This document shows, one piece after another, positions 57,549-64,000 of a DNA stretch of 64,000 nt (position 1 is its first letter; every line of letters starts with the position of its first letter). Location of the stretch: the NCBI RefSeq assembly GCF_000060285.1, contig NC_008555.1:248001-312000 (forward strand). The letters are read 5' to 3'. This DNA comes from Listeria welshimeri serovar 6b str. SLCC5334. Lineage in GTDB: Bacteria; Bacillota; Bacilli; Lactobacillales; Listeriaceae. The notes below the pieces were generated by a model that saw nothing but the letters and a program-made list of their open reading frames with translations, had not been told where the DNA came from and ran no database searches. The position numbers and the translations under genes are program-made.

Positions 57549-57830
57549 ATGATGAAAAAAACAGTACACGGATGGGAAATAATATCTAGTTTAGATGTAC
57601 GAGTATACCAAGATGAAGCTGGCGGGGTTGCGATTTTGGTGGATAAAGATGATTTTGGTGATCAAGTGCCAGTATTATTGGATTTTTATGGGGAGGCAGT
57701 TGAAGTAAAAACTCTTTCACATTTGGCGAGAAGTATTCAGATTTCGACTGATAAGAAGGTACGGATTAATTGGCGAGATGAATATTTTGGAGAGAGGACG
57801 CAAGCGATGGAGTCTATTATGGATATTTAA
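57549..57830 (+). CDS. small conserved-looking protein of unknown function
   Basis: A 93-residue soluble protein, not recognised. It has no signal or helix. Sequence reads as alternating beta strands and one helix: WEIISSLDVRVYQDEAGG, VAILVDKDDFG, PVLLDFYGEAVEV, LSHLARSIQISTDKKVRINW. GGAGGAG six bases before the ATG at 57549 supports coding; the frame upstream of that overlaps the DeoR gene end. It starts 28 bases after the DeoR stop and may be cotranscribed. Confidence 0.6.
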   Translation: MMKKTVHGWEIISSLDVRVYQDEAGGVAILVDKDDFGDQVPVLLDFYGEAVEVKTLSHLARSIQISTDKKVRINWRDEYFGERTQAMESIMDI

Positions 57831-58039
57831 AATTATATTTAAATATTTTTGTGAAAAAAGTTCATATTTTGGTTAATAAATTATTATTGAAGATTGAATG
57901 AAACTGTTTTATAAATGATAAATAGTAAAGAAAGTTATACAGAAAACAAGTTTTTTTATATAAATAATACTGAAAATTTAAAATAATTCACAAAACGGGG
58001 GTGCAAGGTCTAGGGCATTGTTCACTAGGTCTTTAATTA

Positions 58040-60691
58040 ATGAATAAAAAAGAAATATATATATATAATAAAATGGTGTATATAAAAGATGAATTAAAAA
58101 ATAATATTGAAAAAGTTTTCAATACAGGAGAGCGATATTATGTATTATATAAAGGTTCTAAGACAGAGTATCTTTATAATAAAGAGGATATTTTAATTAA
58201 AAGCAAGGTGGAATTAACAAGCGAGATTAGAAAAACGATGGACTATTTTACAAATATTGCCAAACATAAAGATTTAGAGAGTGATTTGGGCCAAAACAAA
58301 GGTAAGAAATCTTATTTCTATAAACAACAAATGGAAAAATTAGAAGGTATGAATAAAGGCAGTGCGCTATACTCTTATTTAAATAAAACAAATGAACAAC
58401 GAGAAGAAGTAAAACAATTAATTTTTCCTTTTGGATTGAATTATAGTCAAATGCAGGCGGTTAAGAACTCTTTTTCTTATCAAATAAGTGTTATTCAAGG
58501 GCCGCCGGGAACTGGAAAAACACAAACAATCTTAAATATTATTGCAAATGCAGTTAAAAATCAAAAAAATATTGCTGTAGTGTCCCCAAATAACAAAGCT
58601 ACTACTAATGTTTATGAAAAATTAGAAAAAGAAGGTTTTAAATTTATTGCTGCACAATTAGGTAATTCGAATAATAGGAAGAATTTTTATCTGAAAATTA
58701 GTGAGATACCTAAAGAAATAAAAAGTTGGTTTATACAAGAAGAGCAATTATTAAAATTAGAACAAGATTTAGTTCAAAAACAAAAAAAGATAGTTGAGTT
58801 ATTAAAAGAAAAAAATAAAATAGCTACTCTCAAACATAAGCTAAGAGAATGGGAGTTAGAGCAAAAATATTTTAAAGATTATCAAAACGAGTTTTCGTTA
58901 GTTGATAATTCTAAAGTAAAAATCAAAAAAATGTCATCAATAGATTTTAATCTTGTAAAAAAGCAAAAATTCATTATTGATTTGATGACGTATAATCCTG
59001 AAATACCACATCTTTTTTATAGATTTAAGTACTTTTTTAAATATGGAATTTATCATATGAATGGAGTTAAATCAGCATTAGGTAGGATGGAAGTTATAAA
59101 TAAGAATAGAGAAGAATATTATAGTGATAAAATTGAGGCTATAAAAAATGAAATAAATAGAAGTGAATCTTTTTTAGCAAAAAACCAGTATGAAAGCACA
59201 ATAAAAGAGATTGAACTATGCTCAAAACAGATTTTTAAACATAATTTATGTATTCGATATCAAGCTAAGAATGAAAGAGAGTTTTCTACAGACAGTCATA
59301 AAAATGAATTTGAAAAGTTCAGTGCAAGTTTTCCGGTAATATTGAGTACATGTGATTCAATTATGGAGTGTATCTCTAATGAGCAAACTTTTGATTATGT
59401 TGTTGTGGATGAATCATCTATGGCAAGTTTAGTACCAGGCATTTTCTCGCTAGCTAAAGCAAAAAATATTATTATTGTTGGGGATGATAAACAATTACCG
59501 TCAATACAAATTGACAAGAAAAAAATAAATGAGCTTTCAACAATCCCAGCTGAATATGATTACTTCGAAAACAATTTGTTAACGTCTTTAATAGAAGTAT
59601 ATGGAGAAAAACTGCCTAGTACTATGCTAAGAGAACATTACAGATGCCATCCGATGATTATAAATTTTTGCAATAAGCAATACTATAATGACGAGTTAGT
59701 TATTATGACTGAAAATAAAGGTATCAAAAACCCTCTCGTGAGAATAAAAACTAGTGAAGGTAACCATATGAAATTTGACCAAGATGCTAAAATCTTTAAC
59801 CAGAGGGAAATAGACACTTTTCTAAGCAAAGAATTTACGGAAAAAGTTCCAGAAATAATGGGGATTGAGTCACTTGGATTTGTTTCTCCTTATCGTAGGC
59901 AAGTGGACATAGCAGAAGAACAGGTGCAAGCTAAGTATGAACAAGCGATTGTTGATACAGTGCATAAATTCCAAGGGCGAGAATGTGATGCTATTATTTT
60001 TTCGACAGTACTAGATCAAAAAGGAGTAAACCGACTTGGCTTTGTGGATAGTTCTTGTTTATTAAATGTGGCAGTTTCTCGAGCAAAAAAAATATTGGTT
60101 TTAAATACCTCTGAGGAAGTATTTATGAACAACGATAAAGATATTGCAGCTTTAATCCGATATATAAAATATTATGGAGAACATAGTATAGTTTATCAGA
60201 GCAAAGTACGTTCAATTTTTGATTTATTACAACAAGAATTTTCAGCAGAACTAGAAAAGAAATTATCAAAAATAAAGAAAAAACATTCTAAGTATAATTC
60301 TGAAAACTTAACAAGACTGTTGATTGATGAAATTCTAAAAGAGCCAGAATTCAAGCATTTATCTTATCAACCAGAATACGAAATTCGTTTACTAGCAAAA
60401 GATTTATCGATTTTAAGCGATGAGCAAAAAAAGTATGTTACAAATGGAGCTAGTTTAGATTTTATCTTTTTTAACAAAATGGACAAAGAGCCGATTGCTG
60501 CAATCGAGGTAGATGGGCATAAATTTCATAAGTATGATCGTCAGAAGTTAAAAGATAGTTGTAAAAAAGATATTATCAATACTTTGGGAATTAAGTTTGA
60601 GGCATTATCAACAAATGGTAGTGGAGAAGAAGATAAAATTCGCGCGCTTTTAAAAAGTACTCTTATACAAAATGCAGAAGGAGAGAAATAA
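58040..60691 (+). CDS. superfamily 1 helicase fused to DUF2726 nuclease-like domain
   Basis: An 883-residue protein. The helicase has Walker A IQGPPGTGKTQTIL (about 152-165), Walker B VVVDESSMASL (about 455-465, DESS in place of DEAx), GDDKQLPS, LREHYRCHP, GFVSPYRRQV, VHKFQGRECDAIIFST and NVAVSRAKK, all marks of Dna2/Upf1-type SF1 helicases. Between motifs Ia and II is a coiled-coil-rich insert (about 225-430). The C-terminus (about 755-875) is DUF2726 with GASLDFIFF and AAIEVDGHKFH, a PD-(D/E)xK-like D...ExD arrangement. AT-rich, weak ribosome binding site, and an (AT)6.5 run just after the start. It is one base from the 5'-nucleotidase gene. Confidence 0.85.
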   Translation: MNKKEIYIYNKMVYIKDELKNNIEKVFNTGERYYVLYKGSKTEYLYNKEDILIKSKVELTSEIRKTMDYFTNIAKHKDLESDLGQNKGKKSYFYKQQMEKLEGMNKGSALYSYLNKTNEQREEVKQLIFPFGLNYSQMQAVKNSFSYQISVIQGPPGTGKTQTILNIIANAVKNQKNIAVVSPNNKATTNVYEKLEKEGFKFIAAQLGNSNNRKNFYLKISEIPKEIKSWFIQEEQLLKLEQDLVQKQKKIVELLKEKNKIATLKHKLREWELEQKYFKDYQNEFSLVDNSKVKIKKMSSIDFNLVKKQKFIIDLMTYNPEIPHLFYRFKYFFKYGIYHMNGVKSALGRMEVINKNREEYYSDKIEAIKNEINRSESFLAKNQYESTIKEIELCSKQIFKHNLCIRYQAKNEREFSTDSHKNEFEKFSASFPVILSTCDSIMECISNEQTFDYVVVDESSMASLVPGIFSLAKAKNIIIVGDDKQLPSIQIDKKKINELSTIPAEYDYFENNLLTSLIEVYGEKLPSTMLREHYRCHPMIINFCNKQYYNDELVIMTENKGIKNPLVRIKTSEGNHMKFDQDAKIFNQREIDTFLSKEFTEKVPEIMGIESLGFVSPYRRQVDIAEEQVQAKYEQAIVDTVHKFQGRECDAIIFSTVLDQKGVNRLGFVDSSCLLNVAVSRAKKILVLNTSEEVFMNNDKDIAALIRYIKYYGEHSIVYQSKVRSIFDLLQQEFSAELEKKLSKIKKKHSKYNSENLTRLLIDEILKEPEFKHLSYQPEYEIRLLAKDLSILSDEQKKYVTNGASLDFIFFNKMDKEPIAAIEVDGHKFHKYDRQKLKDSCKKDIINTLGIKFEALSTNGSGEEDKIRALLKSTLIQNAEGEK

Positions 60692-60692
60692 A

Positions 60693-61625
60693 ATGGCATT
60701 TAATTTAAAAGATAAACTAGTAATTGCAGTAGCATCAAGTGCATTGTTTGACTTAACAGATTCTGACAAAGTCTTTAGAGAACAACATGAGAGTGCTTAC
60801 AGAATGTACCAAAGAGAGAATGAAAAAACTCCGCTTGAAAAAGGGGTAGCTTTTTCGCTTATAAAGAGGTTATTAAGTTTAAATACAGCGGACGATCATT
60901 TAATTGAAGTGATATTATTATCTAGAAATGATCCAGATACAGGTTTAAGGGTATTTAATTCTATAGCTACATATGGGTTAGATATTTCTAGAGCAATTTT
61001 TACGGCAGGCGAAAATCCATTTAAATACATAGATCCTTTAAATGCTTCTCTTTTTTTGTCTGGTAATATTGATGATGTAAAGGAAGCGATAAGTTATAAA
61101 TGTCCAGCTGGATATGTTGCTAATAAGAAATATGAGGATGACGGGGACGAAGAGTTAAGAATAGCATTTGACTTTGATGGTGTTATTGCAGACGATGAAT
61201 CTGAATCTGTATATCAGAATAATGGTGGATTGGAGAGGTATCAAGAATATGAAAAAGAACATGCAGATGATAAAATGGGAGAAGGTCCTTTGTTTGAATT
61301 TTTCAATCAGCTTGCTGAAATTCAAAAGAAAGAACTAAAGAAGGCGGACGAAGATTCATCCTATAATCCCATCATAAGAATAGCAATTTGTACTGCGAGA
61401 AATGCACCTGCACATGAACGTGCAATTAAATCTTTACGAAGATGGGATTTGAGAGTAGATGAAGCTTTCTTTTTAGGTGGGATTGATAAGAGAACTGTTC
61501 TTGATGTATTTAAACCGCATATCTTCTTTGATGACCAAGAATGTCATATTGAATCAGTAGGAGAATCATTTCCATCTGCACATATTCCGTATGGTGTTAC
61601 GAATCAGAAAAAGGATGAGGTATAG
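60693..61625 (+). CDS. cytosolic 5'-nucleotidase (cN-I-like HAD)
   Basis: A 310-residue HAD phosphatase of the 5'-nucleotidase (cN-I) family. Motif I is IAFDFDGVIADDESESVY, where DDESE is typical of cN-I; motif II ICTARNAPAHERAIKSLRRW; motif IV IFFDDQECH. The N-terminal part (KDKLVIAVASSALFDL, LIEVILLSRNDPDTGLRVFNSI) is also characteristic. Expected reaction: dephosphorylation of (deoxy)nucleoside monophosphates. It starts one base after the helicase stop with AAGGAGAG inside the helicase end, so both are made from one message. Cytoplasmic. Confidence 0.85.
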   Translation: MAFNLKDKLVIAVASSALFDLTDSDKVFREQHESAYRMYQRENEKTPLEKGVAFSLIKRLLSLNTADDHLIEVILLSRNDPDTGLRVFNSIATYGLDISRAIFTAGENPFKYIDPLNASLFLSGNIDDVKEAISYKCPAGYVANKKYEDDGDEELRIAFDFDGVIADDESESVYQNNGGLERYQEYEKEHADDKMGEGPLFEFFNQLAEIQKKELKKADEDSSYNPIIRIAICTARNAPAHERAIKSLRRWDLRVDEAFFLGGIDKRTVLDVFKPHIFFDDQECHIESVGESFPSAHIPYGVTNQKKDEV

Positions 61626-61671
61626 GGGTTAGATAACACAAAAAATTTGATCGTAAAAGGAGTGAATCTAA

Positions 61672-62760
61672 ATGACAAACACGCTAAAAACCAGCTACCA
61701 AAAAACACCTTATAAACTAGGCGGAAACGGTACGCGGAATATTGGTGTTCTTACAGAAGCGCTTCAAAATATAGATAATAACCTAGAAAGCGATATATAC
61801 GGAAGCGGCCCAATTATTGAAGATTTTGAAACGAAAATCGCGAAAATTCTTGGTAAACAATCTGCGGTATTTTTTCCGAGTGGGACTATGGCTCAACAAA
61901 TCGCGTTAAGAATTTGGGCTGACCGGAAAGAGAATCAACTCGTGGCATATCATCCACTTTCGCATTTGGAGATTCATGAGCAAGACGGGCTAAAAGAATT
62001 GCAGCAAATCACGCCAATATTACTTGGAACGGCGAATCGACTTGTGACGATTGATGATATTAAAGATCTTCGCGAGCCAGTTGCTAGTGTGCTTATTGAA
62101 CTGCCGCAACGAGAAATTGGTGGGCAACTTCCTTCTTTTGAAGAGCTTGAGGAGATTTCGGAGTATTGTCATGAACAGGGTATTTCATTGCATCTGGACG
62201 GAGCGAGGTTATGGGAAATTACACCTTTTTATCAGAAGTCTGCGGAAGAAATTTGCGCTTTATTTGATAGTGTATATGTGTCGTTTTATAAAGGAATTGG
62301 CGGGATTGCTGGGGCGATTTTGGCTGGGTCTGATGATTTTGTGCAAGAGGCAAAAATCTGGAAACGTCGATATGGTGGTGATTTGATTAGCCTGTACCCG
62401 TATATTTTGTCCGCGGATTATTATTTTGAAAAACGGATTGGGAAGATGGCGGAGTATTTTGAGGCGGCAAAAGGATTGGCTGAGCGATTTAATTCGTGTT
62501 CGGGCGTGAAGACTGTGCCGGAAGTACCGGTTTCTAATATGTTTCATGTTTACTTTGAGAAGTCGGCTGATGAGGTTGGGACGATTTTGACGAAGATTCA
62601 GGATGAAACTGGTGTGGGGATTTCGGGTTATTTGCAAGAGAAATCGGCGGATGTTTGTGCGTTTGAGGTTTCGATTGGGGATGCGTATGCGGAGATACCT
62701 GTGGAGGTTTTGGATGTTGTGTTTAAACAATTAGAGGTAGGCTCCCCATGCCAAAACTAA
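61672..62760 (+). CDS. low-specificity L-threonine aldolase
   Basis: A 362-residue PLP enzyme of the threonine aldolase/beta-eliminating lyase family that cleaves L-threonine or L-allo-threonine to glycine and acetaldehyde. FPSGTMAQQIALRIW, LIELPQREIGGQ, SLHLDGARLWE and YVSFYKGIGGIAGA (PLP Lys) are visible. AAAGGAGTGA precedes the ATG. Its last 13 bases overlap the chbG start. The last quarter is distinctly richer in G than its neighbours. By position lmo0305. Confidence 0.92.
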   Translation: MTNTLKTSYQKTPYKLGGNGTRNIGVLTEALQNIDNNLESDIYGSGPIIEDFETKIAKILGKQSAVFFPSGTMAQQIALRIWADRKENQLVAYHPLSHLEIHEQDGLKELQQITPILLGTANRLVTIDDIKDLREPVASVLIELPQREIGGQLPSFEELEEISEYCHEQGISLHLDGARLWEITPFYQKSAEEICALFDSVYVSFYKGIGGIAGAILAGSDDFVQEAKIWKRRYGGDLISLYPYILSADYYFEKRIGKMAEYFEAAKGLAERFNSCSGVKTVPEVPVSNMFHVYFEKSADEVGTILTKIQDETGVGISGYLQEKSADVCAFEVSIGDAYAEIPVEVLDVVFKQLEVGSPCQN

Positions 62761-63533
62761 TCATCGACGCAGACGATTTCGGTCTATCCAAAGCCATCAA
62801 CCACGGCATCATCGAAAGCTACAAAACCGGCATTACCACATCCACCTTACTCATGCCGAACCTGGAAACTGCCGAACACGCAATCGCTCTCGCAAAAGAG
62901 CACCCTGACTTATTCATCGGTCAGCACACAAACTTCTTACTTGGAAAACCGTGCGCGGATCCGGCGGAAATCCCGTCACTCGTCGACGAAAATGGGGAAT
63001 TCCATCGTTCCAAATATTATCGCGCCAACCCAGAAATCAAATTTCAATACGAAGATGTGCGTACGGAAACGATTGCTCAAATGGAACGGTTCAAAGAGCT
63101 AACTGATCACTACCCAAAACACATCGACTGCCACTCAATCGGTGATGAAACGGTTGACCAAGTTTTCTTTGATATCGCGCGCGAGTTTGGGATTCACACG
63201 ACTTTAAAATACAGCGGTGATAAAAAATGGCCAGATCAGGAAGGTTATTTACCAATCACTAAACTGCTGGAGTCGGGCGCACTTCCCTACACAAGCGGCG
63301 GCGTTTCGGTTGAGAACTTCCTTAATGATGATTTTGGCTTGCTAAAATTAGCGCCAGACGAAATTGCAGAGATGCATTTTGATGTCGGTTTTTTGGATCA
63401 ATTTGTGCTGGATAATTCTTCTTACACGTTGATGCGGTGCCGGGAACTTGCGACGATTTGTGACGTGCGGGTGCGGGATTGGCTTAGCGAAAATGAGTTT
63501 GAGCTCATTTCATTTGATGATTTACAACATTAA
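62748..63533 (+). CDS. chbG: ChbG/YdjC-type carbohydrate deacetylase
   Basis: A 261-residue YdjC-family deacetylase. Metal and catalytic residues are in LIIDADDFGLSKAINHGI, LFIGQHTNFLLGKPC and HIDCHSIGD; HFDVGFLD lies near the end. ChbG removes an acetyl group from chitobiose and relatives so that they can be used as carbon source. Start overlaps the aldolase stop with a poor ribosome binding site, so translation is probably coupled. Higher C content than neighbouring genes. Confidence 0.88.
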   Translation: MPKLIIDADDFGLSKAINHGIIESYKTGITTSTLLMPNLETAEHAIALAKEHPDLFIGQHTNFLLGKPCADPAEIPSLVDENGEFHRSKYYRANPEIKFQYEDVRTETIAQMERFKELTDHYPKHIDCHSIGDETVDQVFFDIAREFGIHTTLKYSGDKKWPDQEGYLPITKLLESGALPYTSGGVSVENFLNDDFGLLKLAPDEIAEMHFDVGFLDQFVLDNSSYTLMRCRELATICDVRVRDWLSENEFELISFDDLQH

Positions 63534-63549
63534 ATCTCTATGCTATGAT
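63521..63549 (+). promoter_or_regulatory. promoter of the thi operon
   Basis: TTTACA (63521-63526, inside the end of chbG), 17-base spacer, TATGAT (63544-63549) with TG before it. Confidence 0.7.
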
Positions 63550-63570
63550 AAACACAACTTAATAAGAAAA

Positions 63571-63732
63571 ACTGGGGGGGCCGATTCTGGCTGAGATAGG
63601 AAGGTAATGCTTTCTGACCCTTTGAACCTGTTTGTTAGTGCAAGCGTAGGGAAGTGAATGTGAAAGTAACCGGAAAATTTATCGCGGCTGCTGTTTCTTT
63701 GCTTATGCTAAGAGACAGTGGGCGCTTTTTTT
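63571..63732 (+). promoter_or_regulatory. TPP riboswitch (thi box) with terminator
   Basis: The aptamer spans 63571-63658: ACTGGGGGGG, CTGAGATAGGAAG, the conserved GACCCTTTGAACCTG and GTGCAAGCGTAGGGAAGTG. A terminator stem (63684-63699 with 63710-63725) and T7 follow before tenA. Thiamine pyrophosphate should cause early termination. Confidence 0.96.
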
Positions 63733-63756
63733 ATTGTTTAAAAAGGAGGAGTTTGA

Positions 63757-64000
63757 GTGTTTGTACATGGTTTTCAAGAAGAAGTAGGAGATTTATGGCA
63801 AGAAACGTTGTGTCATCCATTTGTTCAGAGTTTGGCGGATGGGACGCTTGAGAAGGAGGCGTTTTATTATTATTTGCTTCAAGATGATTATTATTTATCG
63901 CATTTTGAGAAGGTGATTGAGAAAAGTGTAGTGCAAGCGGGGACGGAGGAACTTGCTGCTGAGATGAGGCAAGTGCGGGAGAGGCTTCGGCAGTCGGAAT
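63757..64000 (+). CDS. tenA: TenA/thiaminase II, 3' end cut by window
   Basis: The first 81 codons of a TenA-family aminopyrimidine aminohydrolase that salvages thiamine breakdown products. The frame reads VFVHGFQEEVGDLWQETLCHPF, then LLQDDYYLSHFEKVIEK, both typical of TenA. GTG start with AAGGAGGA six bases before. Controlled by the TPP riboswitch directly upstream; thiM, thiD and thiE genes are expected beyond the window. By position lmo0315. Confidence 0.92.
   Translation, partial: MFVHGFQEEVGDLWQETLCHPFVQSLADGTLEKEAFYYYLLQDDYYLSHFEKVIEKSVVQAGTEELAAEMRQVRERLRQSE

Noticed and set aside
62260-62730. 156-codon minus-strand ORF opposite the threonine aldolase gene
   Set aside because: Low-complexity Arg/Asn/Ile-rich translation typical of an antisense shadow; the aldolase motifs are on the other strand.

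Overview
The window looks like a chromosomal segment of a Listeria species: low-GC Firmicute DNA with AGGAGG-type ribosome binding sites, frequent TTG/GTG starts, and the block walR-walK-walH-walI-walJ-htrA, with rlmH following after an interruption. From memory the backbone follows the L. monocytogenes EGD-e order from about lmo0265 (dapE-like) to lmo0315 (tenA). A complete xylose/alpha-xyloside operon, a trait of xylose-fermenting Listeria such as L. welshimeri, L. seeligeri or L. ivanovii, and the absence of internalin genes left of the dapE-like gene argue for a non-monocytogenes species. The species call is inference.

Left edge (1-2.9 kb): the end of an FtsX-like permease, an ABC ATPase-permease fusion and a small M50-like membrane metalloprotease, translationally overlapped; this resembles a peptide export or maturation cluster cut by the window edge. 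3-8.3 kb: DapE-like peptidase, MarR regulator with ring-cleaving dioxygenase, phosphoglycerate-mutase-like phosphatase and a fused Opp-type permease. 8.4-16.4 kb: divergent xylR and xylQ-xylP-xylA-xylB, bounded on the left by a broken copy of the 3' end of the bglH gene that lies intact on the right. 16.7-25.4 kb: bglH, two HAD phosphatases, an acetyltransferase, a lipoprotein, a TcaA-like protein, a secreted ComEC-like hydrolase and an orphan sugar-importer ATPase. 25.6-28.3 kb: anaerobic ribonucleotide reductase nrdDG behind tandem NrdR boxes. 28.4-34.2 kb: Crp/Fnr-type regulator, nitrilase-family amidase, SAM-riboswitch-controlled metQ-metN-metP and a divergent aminotransferase.

34.2-41.8 kb: the WalRK cell-wall signalling operon with its negative modulators, WalJ and HtrA. 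41.8-42.4 kb: a gene-free stretch packed with DnaA-box-like sequences. 42.5-46.9 kb: a beta-glucoside operon (6-phospho-beta-glucosidase, LicT-type antiterminator, EIIBCA) with two RAT/terminator switches, placed between htrA and rlmH. 47-57.5 kb: rlmH, a DUF998 protein, a second beta-glucoside/cellobiose PTS operon with its PRD regulator, and a third sugar PTS operon with a TIM-barrel enzyme and a DeoR regulator.

57.5-64 kb: a small orphan gene, then an AT-rich two-gene unit coding for a superfamily 1 helicase fused to a DUF2726 nuclease-like domain and a cytosolic 5'-nucleotidase, which is my best candidate for an undescribed system (possibly anti-phage). The window ends with a threonine aldolase-chbG pair and a TPP riboswitch leading tenA. 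I saw no tRNA, rRNA, CRISPR array or insertion sequence.
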